Assembly (NCBI RefSeq): GCF_017676345.1
Contig: NZ_JAFFZM010000003.1
Span: 124,001-188,000 of the forward strand
Reading direction: 5' to 3'
DNA: 64,000 nt
Source of the DNA: Streptomyces smyrnaeus
GTDB lineage: Bacteria; Actinomycetota; Actinomycetes; Streptomycetales; Streptomycetaceae
Both the position numbers and the translations under genes were made by a program. Position 1 is the first letter of the stretch. The number at the start of each line of letters is the position of its first letter. This document shows positions 57,354-64,000 of this stretch, in pieces. The notes under the pieces are model-generated. The model made no database searches. It saw only the letters and a list, made by a program, of their open reading frames with translations, and was not told the DNA's origin.

Positions 57354-58548
57354 CCGTACCGGAGGCCGTGGCCGGACGGCTCGGCAGCCCCGCACGTCCC
57401 GAGGCCCCGTTCTCGGGTACCGCCCGGCCGGGCGCCGGGGGCGGAATCCGTGCCTCCAGATGGAAACAGCCGTCCTCGCGCACCTGTGCCTCCAGGGTGC
57501 CGCCGATCGCCGCCACCCGTGCGGACAGGTTGCCGATGCCGCTGCCACCGTCGTTGTCCGGCCGTGGCGTGGTCGGGTCCAGCGGGTCGGCAAGCGGCTG
57601 CACCCCGTCGTTGACCAGACGCAGCACGGCGCAGTTCGCGTCGCCGCACACGGTGATCTGACACCGGCGGACCTTGCTGTGGCGCAGGATGTTGGTGACG
57701 CCCTCGCGCAGCACGGTGGCCAGCACCGTGCCCACCGTCTCCGGGATGTTCTCCAGCGTCGTGTCCACCTCCGCCTCGATCCCGGCCGCCTCGAACACCG
57801 AGACGGCCGAGGAGATCTCGGCGGGCAGCGAGATGTTGCGGTAGCTGCGCGCCACCGCGCGGACGTCGGCCAGCGCCTGGCGGGAGATCTCCAGCACATG
57901 CGTCACCTCGTCCTTGGCGCGCGGCGGATCGGCGTCCACCAGCCGGTGCGCCAGCTCACTGCGCAGCGTGATCGCCGAGAGGCTGTAGCCCAGCAGGTCG
58001 TGCAGGTCGCGGGCGAAGCGCAGCCGCTCCTCCTCGACGGCCAGCCGCGCGATCTCCTGCTGGGCCGCGCGCAGTTGAATGACGATCTCGGACAGCTTGG
58101 TGAGCCCGTAGACGACGGCGCAGGTGGTCAGCGTGGACACCCCGTTGTAGGCGACGTCCAGCGCCGGCCAGCCGGAGGAGGAGGTGACGATCATGACACA
58201 GGCCAGGCAGCCGACCATCCCCAGCCACGACCAGGGCTTCCGCAAGGTGAGCAGCAGCGATCCGGCCAGCAGCCCCGGCAGCCCGACCCAGGCCGTGCCC
58301 AGCAGCAGCATCGGCACGAAGGTGCAGAACGCCTGCACCCCCAGTACCCAGTGCTGGTAGGCACGGCTCAGCCGCATACCCCGCTGGGTCGTACGGGCCA
58401 CCTGGGTGGCGAACATCACGACGATCGCGGCGCCGCCGACCAGGATCTGCTTCAACGAGCCGCCGATGGTCAGCAGATGCAGCACAGCGGCGCCCAGAAT
58501 GCCGCTGAGCGCCACGACGAAGACGGTCAGCACGATGCGGGGAGCCAT
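57289..58548 (-). CDS. Sensor histidine kinase (DesK-like, HisKA_3)
   Basis: A 419-residue kinase. Residues ~1-150 hold about five membrane helices, the phosphoacceptor helix is ARDLHDLLGYSLSAI (His183), and the ATPase domain has EGVTNILRHSKV and GSGIGNLSARVAAIGG. The helix DLHDLLGYSLS is typical of DesK-type sensors of membrane fluidity. A C-terminal Pro/Ala-rich tail follows. ATG 58548 is chosen; the frame stays open upstream, but the membrane region begins here. Its partner is probably the convergent LuxR-type regulator. Confidence 0.86.
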   Translation of the reverse strand: MAPRIVLTVFVVALSGILGAAVLHLLTIGGSLKQILVGGAAIVVMFATQVARTTQRGMRLSRAYQHWVLGVQAFCTFVPMLLLGTAWVGLPGLLAGSLLLTLRKPWSWLGMVGCLACVMIVTSSSGWPALDVAYNGVSTLTTCAVVYGLTKLSEIVIQLRAAQQEIARLAVEEERLRFARDLHDLLGYSLSAITLRSELAHRLVDADPPRAKDEVTHVLEISRQALADVRAVARSYRNISLPAEISSAVSVFEAAGIEAEVDTTLENIPETVGTVLATVLREGVTNILRHSKVRRCQITVCGDANCAVLRLVNDGVQPLADPLDPTTPRPDNDGGSGIGNLSARVAAIGGTLEAQVREDGCFHLEARIPPPAPGRAVPENGASGRAGLPSRPATASGTATANPVPGRSAERPPGYGPRA

Positions 58549-58701
58549 GGCGGCGTCGACTCCGTACACGAGCGGTTGCCGTGCCCCGGGTCGTTGCCGG
58601 TGTAAAGAGATGCGCTTTCCCCCTGAGCTCACTCCGGGCTCTCCCCTCGCCCCGCCGAAGGTGAGCACAGCATAGGCGAGGGGACCGGGTGCGACCATCG
58701 G

Positions 58702-61029
58702 CTAGACGAACACCGGGACGGGGTTGAGCCGGTCGTAGTCGACCGGCTCGGCACGGCGTCCGAGTCGGACCGGCACTTCGTAGAGCCTTCCGGGCGCGAA
58801 TCGGGCCCAGAAGTGTCTGAGCCCCGGCACGACGACCTTCACGACCGGAATCCCCAGATCGGGCCGCGTCTGATCCAGCACCAGCATCTCCATACCGTGC
58901 CGGCGCAGCAGCGCCGTGGCGTCCGCCACGTCCTCGGCCAGATCCGCGCGGGGTGTGTAGGCGTAGTCGGCGGGCCCCAGTACGGCGGCCTCCGGGTCCG
59001 GTGCCAGATGGCACTGGTCGGCGAGCGTGTGCCGGGTACACCAGTCGCGGAAGACCGGATCCTGGAAGCTGAGCCGGGTGTCCAGCACGGCGGGCAGCAT
59101 CTGCGTCATCTCCGTCAGGGCCCTGCGCAGTGCCAGCGCCGGGTCCAGATGGCAGCCGAAGCCGAAGACGATGTCCTCCCGGCCCACCCCGCCGTCAGCC
59201 GCACCGGTGCGCCGGGAGACCGCGCACATCACCGGGATGCCCAGGTCCGAGGTGAGGTCCAGAACCCAGAACTCGCGGTCGATCGCGGCGTAGGAGGCAC
59301 GCATCCGGCAGATCCACTCCTCGCCGAACGACTCCGGGTCCACCCGCGGCTGCCGGGTGCGGTTGTACCACCACAGCGCCACCGCGTCGCGCTCCACCAG
59401 TTCGAGGAAGCCCTGGAGGATGGCGTCCTCCAGGCTGCTGCCCGCCGCGTTGCCGTTGGAGTCGGCGCGGGCGAAGACCGGGGCGCCGGTCTCCTGCGGG
59501 GCGGCGAAGTAGAGCATCGAGGTGGGCAGCAGCCGGTGCCGTTCTTCGGTCAGCGACCACACCGGTGTCCAGTCGACGACCGCCTGTTCGTCGAACGGGT
59601 CGCAGACGAACTGGAACGGCGAGTGCCGCGCGTTCCACTCCCGCCGCCGGGCGAACTGCCGCTCGTCGTACAGCTGGCAGGAGTTGGGGTGCACGGCGGC
59701 CTCGCCCAGTTCGGCGTACCGCCCCGGAATGCGGGCCTCGTCACCCTGGTAGGTGCCCGAGTACCGCTCCAGCGCCTCGCACAACGCCCCCACCTTGGCG
59801 TCGAGTTCCGTGACGCCCTTGCCCGCGCTGTGGCTGCGCAGCGCCGAACGCAGGGTGTGCAGCCCGTTGCCGTGCAGCGCCGGATTGCTGCCGGAGACGA
59901 ACGCGTTGAGGCCGGTGGGGCAGCGCGGGTCACGCTGGAGCAGCCGTACGACACCGGTGACCTCTCCCACCAGATGCTCGTACCGCTCCAGCATCTGGCG
60001 GCTCGTGAGCGACCGGTGGCCGCCGCCGGTGGACACCTTCGGACGGGAGGTGAGCAGCACGGGCTGCCGGGAACGTGCGGCGACCAGCCCCGGATCGCCG
60101 CAGCCGTGGCACTGCGGCCGCCGCTCGACCGCGTGGTGGCGCCCCTCGCCGCGCAGGCTGTCGACGGTCCACACCGCCGACTGCCGCTCGTCACGGAACC
60201 CGCCCAGCCAGGTCGCCACCTGGAGCGCCAGCAGATGCAGAGCGCAGGCGCGGCTCGCGGGGATGTGGGCGCGCGGCGGAGTGACCGGCGCGGCCAGCCC
60301 CAGTGCCCGTCCCACATAGCTGTGCGCGCTCCTGTGGTGTCTGAGCCGGTGTGCGAGACAGTGCCAGCAGGCGCCCTCACCCGGCTGGAAGAACGGCCCG
60401 AGCCACGGCTCGACCCCGCCCGGCTTGGCCAGCAGCCAGGGCCGGCCGGTGCGCCGCTGGGCGGCGTCGATGTCGGCCAGCGCGGGCGCGAGATAGTCCT
60501 CGCACAGCACCACGGTGAGGGTGTGTTCTCCCTCCTCCTCCGGCTCGGCCAGCCCGATCCCGGCGGCGCGGAAGGCGTCCCGGGCGGCGCTTGGCTCCTC
60601 GCCGCCGACGGCCAGCAGCCGTACCCGCCCCGCGGACAGTCCGGCGTCGGCCTGCGTTCCATCGAGCCCGGCGGACTCCCAGAACGCCGCGGTGGCGTCC
60701 GAGGGGCCGAGCTGCAGCCCGGTGCCCCGCCCGACCTCCTGCCCGGCAGGCGGCCCGGCGGGCGGGGCGAAGCTGGCGACCAGGTTGGCCTGCGTCAACT
60801 GGCCCAGGATGCTGCCCAGCCTGCCGGGCGAGAGCAGCCCGCGTGTCTCCCGGGCGAGTGCGGCAAGGTCCCGGCTGCCGTCGAGCAGCGGCGCCAGCGC
60901 GGCCACCTCGGTTCCCTCGACCGCCGTGACACCCTGCTCGGAGACGAGATAGGTGGCATCGCCGGGTACGACGGCCGGCCGCAGGTTCTTACGGAATCCC
61001 AATCTGGGAAGTTCTGTCTTCGTCTCCAT
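58702..61029 (-). CDS. Azoline-forming cyclodehydratase: C-protein (E1-like) fused to YcaO
   Basis: A 775-residue fusion. Residues ~10-90 look like the precursor-binding RRE region and ~130-370 form an E1/ThiF-like C domain with a Cys4 zinc site (C221-x2-C224, C307-x2-C310). The YcaO domain (~380-775) has GALCEALERYSG, DSNGNAAGSSLEDAILQG and FLELVERDAVALWWYN. It ends in NPVPVFV, a variant of the Pro-rich C-terminus needed for azoline formation. It would cyclodehydrate Cys/Ser/Thr of a RiPP precursor with ATP. The ATG has GGGGGAGA in front and lies 33 bp after the NHLP-like peptide gene. Confidence 0.88.
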   Translation of the reverse strand: METKTELPRLGFRKNLRPAVVPGDATYLVSEQGVTAVEGTEVAALAPLLDGSRDLAALARETRGLLSPGRLGSILGQLTQANLVASFAPPAGPPAGQEVGRGTGLQLGPSDATAAFWESAGLDGTQADAGLSAGRVRLLAVGGEEPSAARDAFRAAGIGLAEPEEEGEHTLTVVLCEDYLAPALADIDAAQRRTGRPWLLAKPGGVEPWLGPFFQPGEGACWHCLAHRLRHHRSAHSYVGRALGLAAPVTPPRAHIPASRACALHLLALQVATWLGGFRDERQSAVWTVDSLRGEGRHHAVERRPQCHGCGDPGLVAARSRQPVLLTSRPKVSTGGGHRSLTSRQMLERYEHLVGEVTGVVRLLQRDPRCPTGLNAFVSGSNPALHGNGLHTLRSALRSHSAGKGVTELDAKVGALCEALERYSGTYQGDEARIPGRYAELGEAAVHPNSCQLYDERQFARRREWNARHSPFQFVCDPFDEQAVVDWTPVWSLTEERHRLLPTSMLYFAAPQETGAPVFARADSNGNAAGSSLEDAILQGFLELVERDAVALWWYNRTRQPRVDPESFGEEWICRMRASYAAIDREFWVLDLTSDLGIPVMCAVSRRTGAADGGVGREDIVFGFGCHLDPALALRRALTEMTQMLPAVLDTRLSFQDPVFRDWCTRHTLADQCHLAPDPEAAVLGPADYAYTPRADLAEDVADATALLRRHGMEMLVLDQTRPDLGIPVVKVVVPGLRHFWARFAPGRLYEVPVRLGRRAEPVDYDRLNPVPVFV

Positions 61030-61062
61030 TCTGTCTCCCCCGCTCTGTGCCGAGTTCGTGCG

Positions 61063-61419
61063 TCAAAGGGCCGTTTCAGCCGGCGAGAGGGAGCGCGTGG
61101 GAAGCTCCGGCTCGGTCGGCAGCGCGAACGTCCAGCTGTCGCAGAGCGCGGCGTGTCCGACGGCGTCGCGCGGGTTGAGGCTGGTGATCGACACCTCGGC
61201 GCCGGGCCCGGTGGGCAGCGCCGGAATACGGGTCCGCTCGTCGGTGGGGATGCCGAACTCGGCCAGCACACTGCGCGGCTCGACCGCGTAGCGCACCGCG
61301 AGCGCCGGGTCCAGGCAGCACTGGGCGGTCAGTTCGGCGAAGCGCCAGTCGTGTTCGACAACGTCCGCGGCGCCGTGTGCACGGCTGACGGTGACCTTGG
61401 CGAGCGCGTGACCTGACAT
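61063..61419 (-). CDS. Nitrile-hydratase-like leader (NHLP-type) RiPP precursor candidate
   Basis: A 118-residue peptide. Residues 25-57 (FAELTAQCCLDPALAVRY then EPRSVLAEFGI) match the NHLP consensus of a helix, D-P, then a DP-like element and L-x-E-x-G-I. Residues 75-104 (EVSITSLN, SWTFALPTEP) resemble the strand and LP end of nitrile-hydratase alpha subunits. The C-terminal segment after ALPTEP is short and Ser/Thr/Pro-containing, with one nearby Cys93; it or the 75-118 region is the candidate core. GGGAGA precedes ATG 61419. It sits directly before the YcaO gene, its presumed modifying enzyme. A scaffold or partner role is the alternative. Confidence 0.65.
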   Translation of the reverse strand: MSGHALAKVTVSRAHGAADVVEHDWRFAELTAQCCLDPALAVRYAVEPRSVLAEFGIPTDERTRIPALPTGPGAEVSITSLNPRDAVGHAALCDSWTFALPTEPELPTRSLSPAETAL

Positions 61420-61576
61420 CGTGACGTCTCCCGTCTGGAGAGAGGAACCCATGGCCCCCCGTGGACTCATGGGGCGACGCTGTGTGGGGAGTGGCCCGAT
61501 CGTGTGGGTCCGATGCGCACCAGCAGTGTGAGTGGGACCCCGGGCGAGGGCCAGTGGAGGCTTCACGACCCTCCAT

Positions 61577-61634
61577 GTGAAAAACTCACGGCCCTCCCCG
61601 CCCGATCTTCGCGCCGAGATCGTGAGTTGCTCAC
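61577..61634. promoter_or_regulatory. Two GTGA-N5-TCAC dyads between the NHLP-like and SARP genes
   Basis: GTGAAAAACTCAC (61577-61589) and GTGAGTTGCTCAC (61622-61634) share the same 13-bp architecture and start 45 bp apart. They lie in the 355-bp divergent intergenic region (61420-61774) that must hold promoters for both directions. They look like paired sites for a dimeric regulator such as the nearby LuxR-type response regulator. No other feature was seen in the gap. Confidence 0.5.
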
Positions 61635-61774
61635 TGTTGCGCGGCGGGGACGGCTGCGATTCTCCAGACCGTACGTGGTGGAAGGTCGGCGACAGATGTC
61701 GATGACACCGGCCGGCGACACCTTCGCCACCTTCAGCGACCTTTCAGCCGGAACCGCCAACGGGGAGGCCCCAG

Positions 61775-62632
61775 ATGCGCATCAGGGTGCTGGGAACTCT
61801 GCACGCCGAGACGGCGGGCGTCTCGATCGCGCCGAGCGCGGCCAAGCCGCGGCAGATCCTGGCCCTGCTCGCTCTCCAGAGCCGGCACATCGTGCCGGTG
61901 TCCGACCTGATGGAGGAGGTCTGGGGCGCCGGGCCGCCGCGCAGCGCTCCGACCACGCTCCAGACCTACATCCTGCAACTGCGCCGCAGGCTGCGCGCCG
62001 CGCTCGGTGACCCCGGGCCGCTGCCCGGGACCGGCACCGCGCCCCGCGACCCGTACGCGCCCAGCGACAAGGACATCCTGGCCACCCGGCACGGCGGCTA
62101 CCAGCTCGAGATCGCCGACAGTGACGTCGACGCGCTGGAGTTCGCACAGCTGACCCGCACCGGGCACGCCGCCTACGAGGCGGGCGACATGGCCAAGTCC
62201 TCGCGACTGCTGGAGGCGGCGCTGGCACTGTGGCGCGGGCCCGCGCTCGCCGACCTCCCGCACGGCAGGCACCTGTCCATCGAGGCCACCCGGCTGGAGG
62301 AGAGCAGGCTGGGCGCGTTGGAGCGGCGCATCGACGCCGACCTGCACATGGGACGGCACCGCGAGGTGCTGGGCGAACTGTGCGCACTGCGCGGCCGCTA
62401 TCCGCTCTACGAGAACCTGCACGCGCTGCTGATGGTCGCCTTCCACCAGGACGGCCGCTCCTCGGACGCGCTGATCGCCTTCCGGCGGCTGCGCGGCACT
62501 CTCGTGGAGGAGTTGGGCCTGGAGCCCTCGCCCCGGATCGACCGCCTCCACCAGGCCATTCTCCGGGGCGAGGACGCCTTGGACGCCTGGCGCGGTACGG
62601 GATCGGGCGAGGCCGCCGGCCTCGCGGGGTGA
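61775..62632 (+). CDS. SARP family transcriptional activator
   Basis: A 285-residue Streptomyces antibiotic regulatory protein. An OmpR-like DNA-binding domain (MRIRVLGTLHAE, AAKPRQILALLALQS, RSAPTTLQTYILQLRRRLR) occupies the N-terminal ~100 residues and a bacterial transcriptional activation domain the rest (LYENLHALLMVAFHQDGRSSDAL). SARPs activate specialised-metabolite operons by binding direct repeats near promoters. ATG 61775 is internal to a frame open slightly upstream and gives the conserved start. Likely activator of the surrounding genes. Confidence 0.9.
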   Translation: MRIRVLGTLHAETAGVSIAPSAAKPRQILALLALQSRHIVPVSDLMEEVWGAGPPRSAPTTLQTYILQLRRRLRAALGDPGPLPGTGTAPRDPYAPSDKDILATRHGGYQLEIADSDVDALEFAQLTRTGHAAYEAGDMAKSSRLLEAALALWRGPALADLPHGRHLSIEATRLEESRLGALERRIDADLHMGRHREVLGELCALRGRYPLYENLHALLMVAFHQDGRSSDALIAFRRLRGTLVEELGLEPSPRIDRLHQAILRGEDALDAWRGTGSGEAAGLAG

Positions 62633-62745
62633 TGCGCCCGCCCCGGGCCCGGTCCACCCCGCTTCGAGCTGTCGTCCAGTGCCGGTCGTGAGGATCTGGC
62701 CCTTGACGACCGGCCCCGTCACGGGGACGGGGGAAGGGGGGAGGG

Positions 62746-63576
62746 ATGAACGCGTATCTCGCGGCACCTCCCGGAAGACGGCCGACGGACGCCCCGCCCG
62801 CGGGAGAGGCGCCCGCCGGTGCCGGACTGCGGCTGTTCTGCTTCCACCACGCGGGCGCCGGCGCGCTCACCTTCGCGCGCTGGCGCCGCGGATTCGACCC
62901 CGCCGTGTGCGTACTGCCCATCCGGCTCCCCGGCCGGGAGACCCGGCTGCGTGAGCCCCGCATCACCGACGGGCGCCTGCTGCTGGACGAACTCGACGCG
63001 CAGCTGGGCCCGCTGCTGGAGCAGCCCTACGCGCTGTACGGGCACAGCCTGGGCGCCCTGGTCGCCTACCGCTTCGCCCAGCGGGTGCGGCGCGCGGGCC
63101 GCCCGGCGCCGGTGCTGGTCGGGTTGGGCGCCTGCCCGCCACCGCACCTGCCGACGCCGCTGACCGACCAGTGCGAGATGCCCGACGCGGCACTGCTGGC
63201 CGCACTCGACCGCTACGGCACACTGCCCGGGTACCTGTTCGAGCGCCCCCACTGGTTGCGCACCCTGCTGTCCACCATGCGCGACGATCTGCGCCTCGCC
63301 GCCAGTCTGCGCGCGGTCGGCGGCGCGGCGGAGGCGGAACAGGACGCGCCGCTCGACTGCCCCGTGCACGCCTTCGCCGGCACCCGGGACGAGGCGGCCC
63401 CGCCCGCCGCGGTCGCCGAGTGGCGCCGCTGGGCGAGCGGCCCGTTCGCCCTGCACCGCGTGCCCGGCGGCCACTTCTTCGTCCGCGACACCGCGCTCCT
63501 GGAACTGCTGGCGGCCCAACTGCGCCGCACCGCTCGCCCGGAGCGCGCCTCGCACCTGTCCGAGACATCCATGTAG
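62746..63576 (+). CDS. Type II thioesterase
   Basis: A 276-residue alpha/beta-hydrolase editing thioesterase with LRLFCFHHAGAGALTF, the nucleophile Ser101 in LYGHSLGALVAYRFA, an Asp in FAGTRDEAAPP, and His in VPGGHFFVRD. Such enzymes free stalled acyl groups from PKS/NRPS carriers or release products. The PKS here lacks a TE domain, so it may clean the ACPs. It follows the SARP gene by 113 bp; the ATG is preceded by GGGGGGAGGG. Confidence 0.9.
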   Translation: MNAYLAAPPGRRPTDAPPAGEAPAGAGLRLFCFHHAGAGALTFARWRRGFDPAVCVLPIRLPGRETRLREPRITDGRLLLDELDAQLGPLLEQPYALYGHSLGALVAYRFAQRVRRAGRPAPVLVGLGACPPPHLPTPLTDQCEMPDAALLAALDRYGTLPGYLFERPHWLRTLLSTMRDDLRLAASLRAVGGAAEAEQDAPLDCPVHAFAGTRDEAAPPAAVAEWRRWASGPFALHRVPGGHFFVRDTALLELLAAQLRRTARPERASHLSETSM

Positions 63577-63615
63577 TCCTACACAGCGCACCAACGCACC
63601 CGAAAGGAGCGAGAG

Positions 63616-64000
63616 ATGGACATCAGCGTGCTGGGACCCTGCAGGGTCGTCCAATCGGGGGTCTCCGTCGTTCCGACCGCGGTCAAACCGAGAAAGGTGC
63701 TGGCCCTGCTGGCCCTCTATCCGGACCAAGTGGTCTCCGTCGCCTCCCTGGTGGAGGAGTTGTGGGGGGAGGCCCCGCCGCGCAGCGTCCAGACCACACT
63801 GCAGACCTACGTACTGCAACTGCGCAACCTCATCGCCGCGGCGCTGGGCGACCGGCTCCCGGCCGACCTGCCGAACGGCGCCAAGAGCGTGCTGATCACC
63901 GAGTCCGGCGGCTATCTGCTCGACACCCAGGGTGGAATGGTCGACGCCCTGGAGTTCGAGCGGCTCTCCGGCGCCGGGCACCGGGCACTGGAAGCGGGCG
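63616..64000 (+). CDS. SARP family transcriptional activator, 3' truncated by window
   Basis: The first 128 codons of a second SARP: MDISVLGPCRVVQSG, VKPRKVLALLALYPDQVV, then LVEELWGEAPPRSVQTTLQTYVLQLRNL, the OmpR-type DNA-binding domain and the beginning of the activation domain. The ATG follows AAAGGAGCGAG, a near-ideal ribosome site. It is clearly related to the first SARP 1.8 kb upstream but not identical, implying two separate regulators for this locus. The rest lies beyond the window. Confidence 0.87.
   Translation, partial: MDISVLGPCRVVQSGVSVVPTAVKPRKVLALLALYPDQVVSVASLVEELWGEAPPRSVQTTLQTYVLQLRNLIAAALGDRLPADLPNGAKSVLITESGGYLLDTQGGMVDALEFERLSGAGHRALEAG

Overview
The window is very GC-rich, has short intergenic spaces, start/stop-overlapping operons, GTG starts, SARP regulators, LuxR-type two-component systems and a large specialised-metabolite locus. 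This points to an actinomycete, most likely Streptomyces. No rRNA, tRNA, insertion sequence or CRISPR array was recognised.

Left part (1-31.4 kb) is general chromosome. It starts with the 3' part of a dapA-like gene. Next come an ABC-2 exporter and a NarL-type two-component system, two mycothiol-dependent isomerase-like proteins, an HD hydrolase, a Cmx-type MFS exporter with a possible leader-peptide attenuator, and a GlxA-type regulator overlapping a Tat-exported DJ-1 protein. A compact minus-strand operon (10.8-17.1 kb) encodes trans-4-hydroxyproline catabolism: epimerase, three-subunit D-hydroxyproline oxidase, DapA-type deaminase and an XRE-cupin regulator. Two copies of one palindrome lie in front of its promoter-proximal genes. 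A molybdate uptake operon (17.2-20.7 kb) follows, with a fused ModB-ModC. After it come a DUF574 methyltransferase, a second two-component system next to a MacB/FtsX-type ABC exporter, a cysteine-cluster pentapeptide-repeat protein, a TTC38-like TPR protein, an AraC regulator and a DUF2000 protein.

Middle part (31.6-39.2 kb) holds a split class I lanthipeptide dehydratase (separate elimination and glutamylation proteins) and a LanC cyclase, with no convincing precursor gene beside them. A GH15 glucoamylase/trehalase-like gene follows.

Right part (39.2-64 kb) is a lipid/polyketide locus. A tight plus-strand operon encodes a fatty acyl-AMP ligase, two long acyl-CoA dehydrogenases, an ACP, a KS-AT-ACP synthase, a KASIII-like enzyme, an FkbH-type glyceryl-transferring protein, a second ACP, a phosphopantetheinyl transferase, an FAD monooxygenase, an alpha/beta hydrolase and a small DUF4260-like membrane protein. 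The inferred logic is to activate a fatty acid, desaturate it on an ACP, extend it once without beta-keto reduction, and condense it with a glyceryl unit, as in acyl-tetronate biosynthesis. It is followed by a P450, a third two-component system, and a minus-strand pair encoding an NHLP-like RiPP precursor and a C-protein/YcaO fusion. Two SARP regulators flank a type II thioesterase; the second SARP runs off the window.

The striking feature is that RiPP machinery (LanB/LanC on one side, YcaO plus NHLP-like peptide on the other) brackets a tetronate-like lipid assembly line. Whether these act together or are neighbouring clusters cannot be settled from sequence alone. All assignments come from reading motifs and gene order, with no database search.
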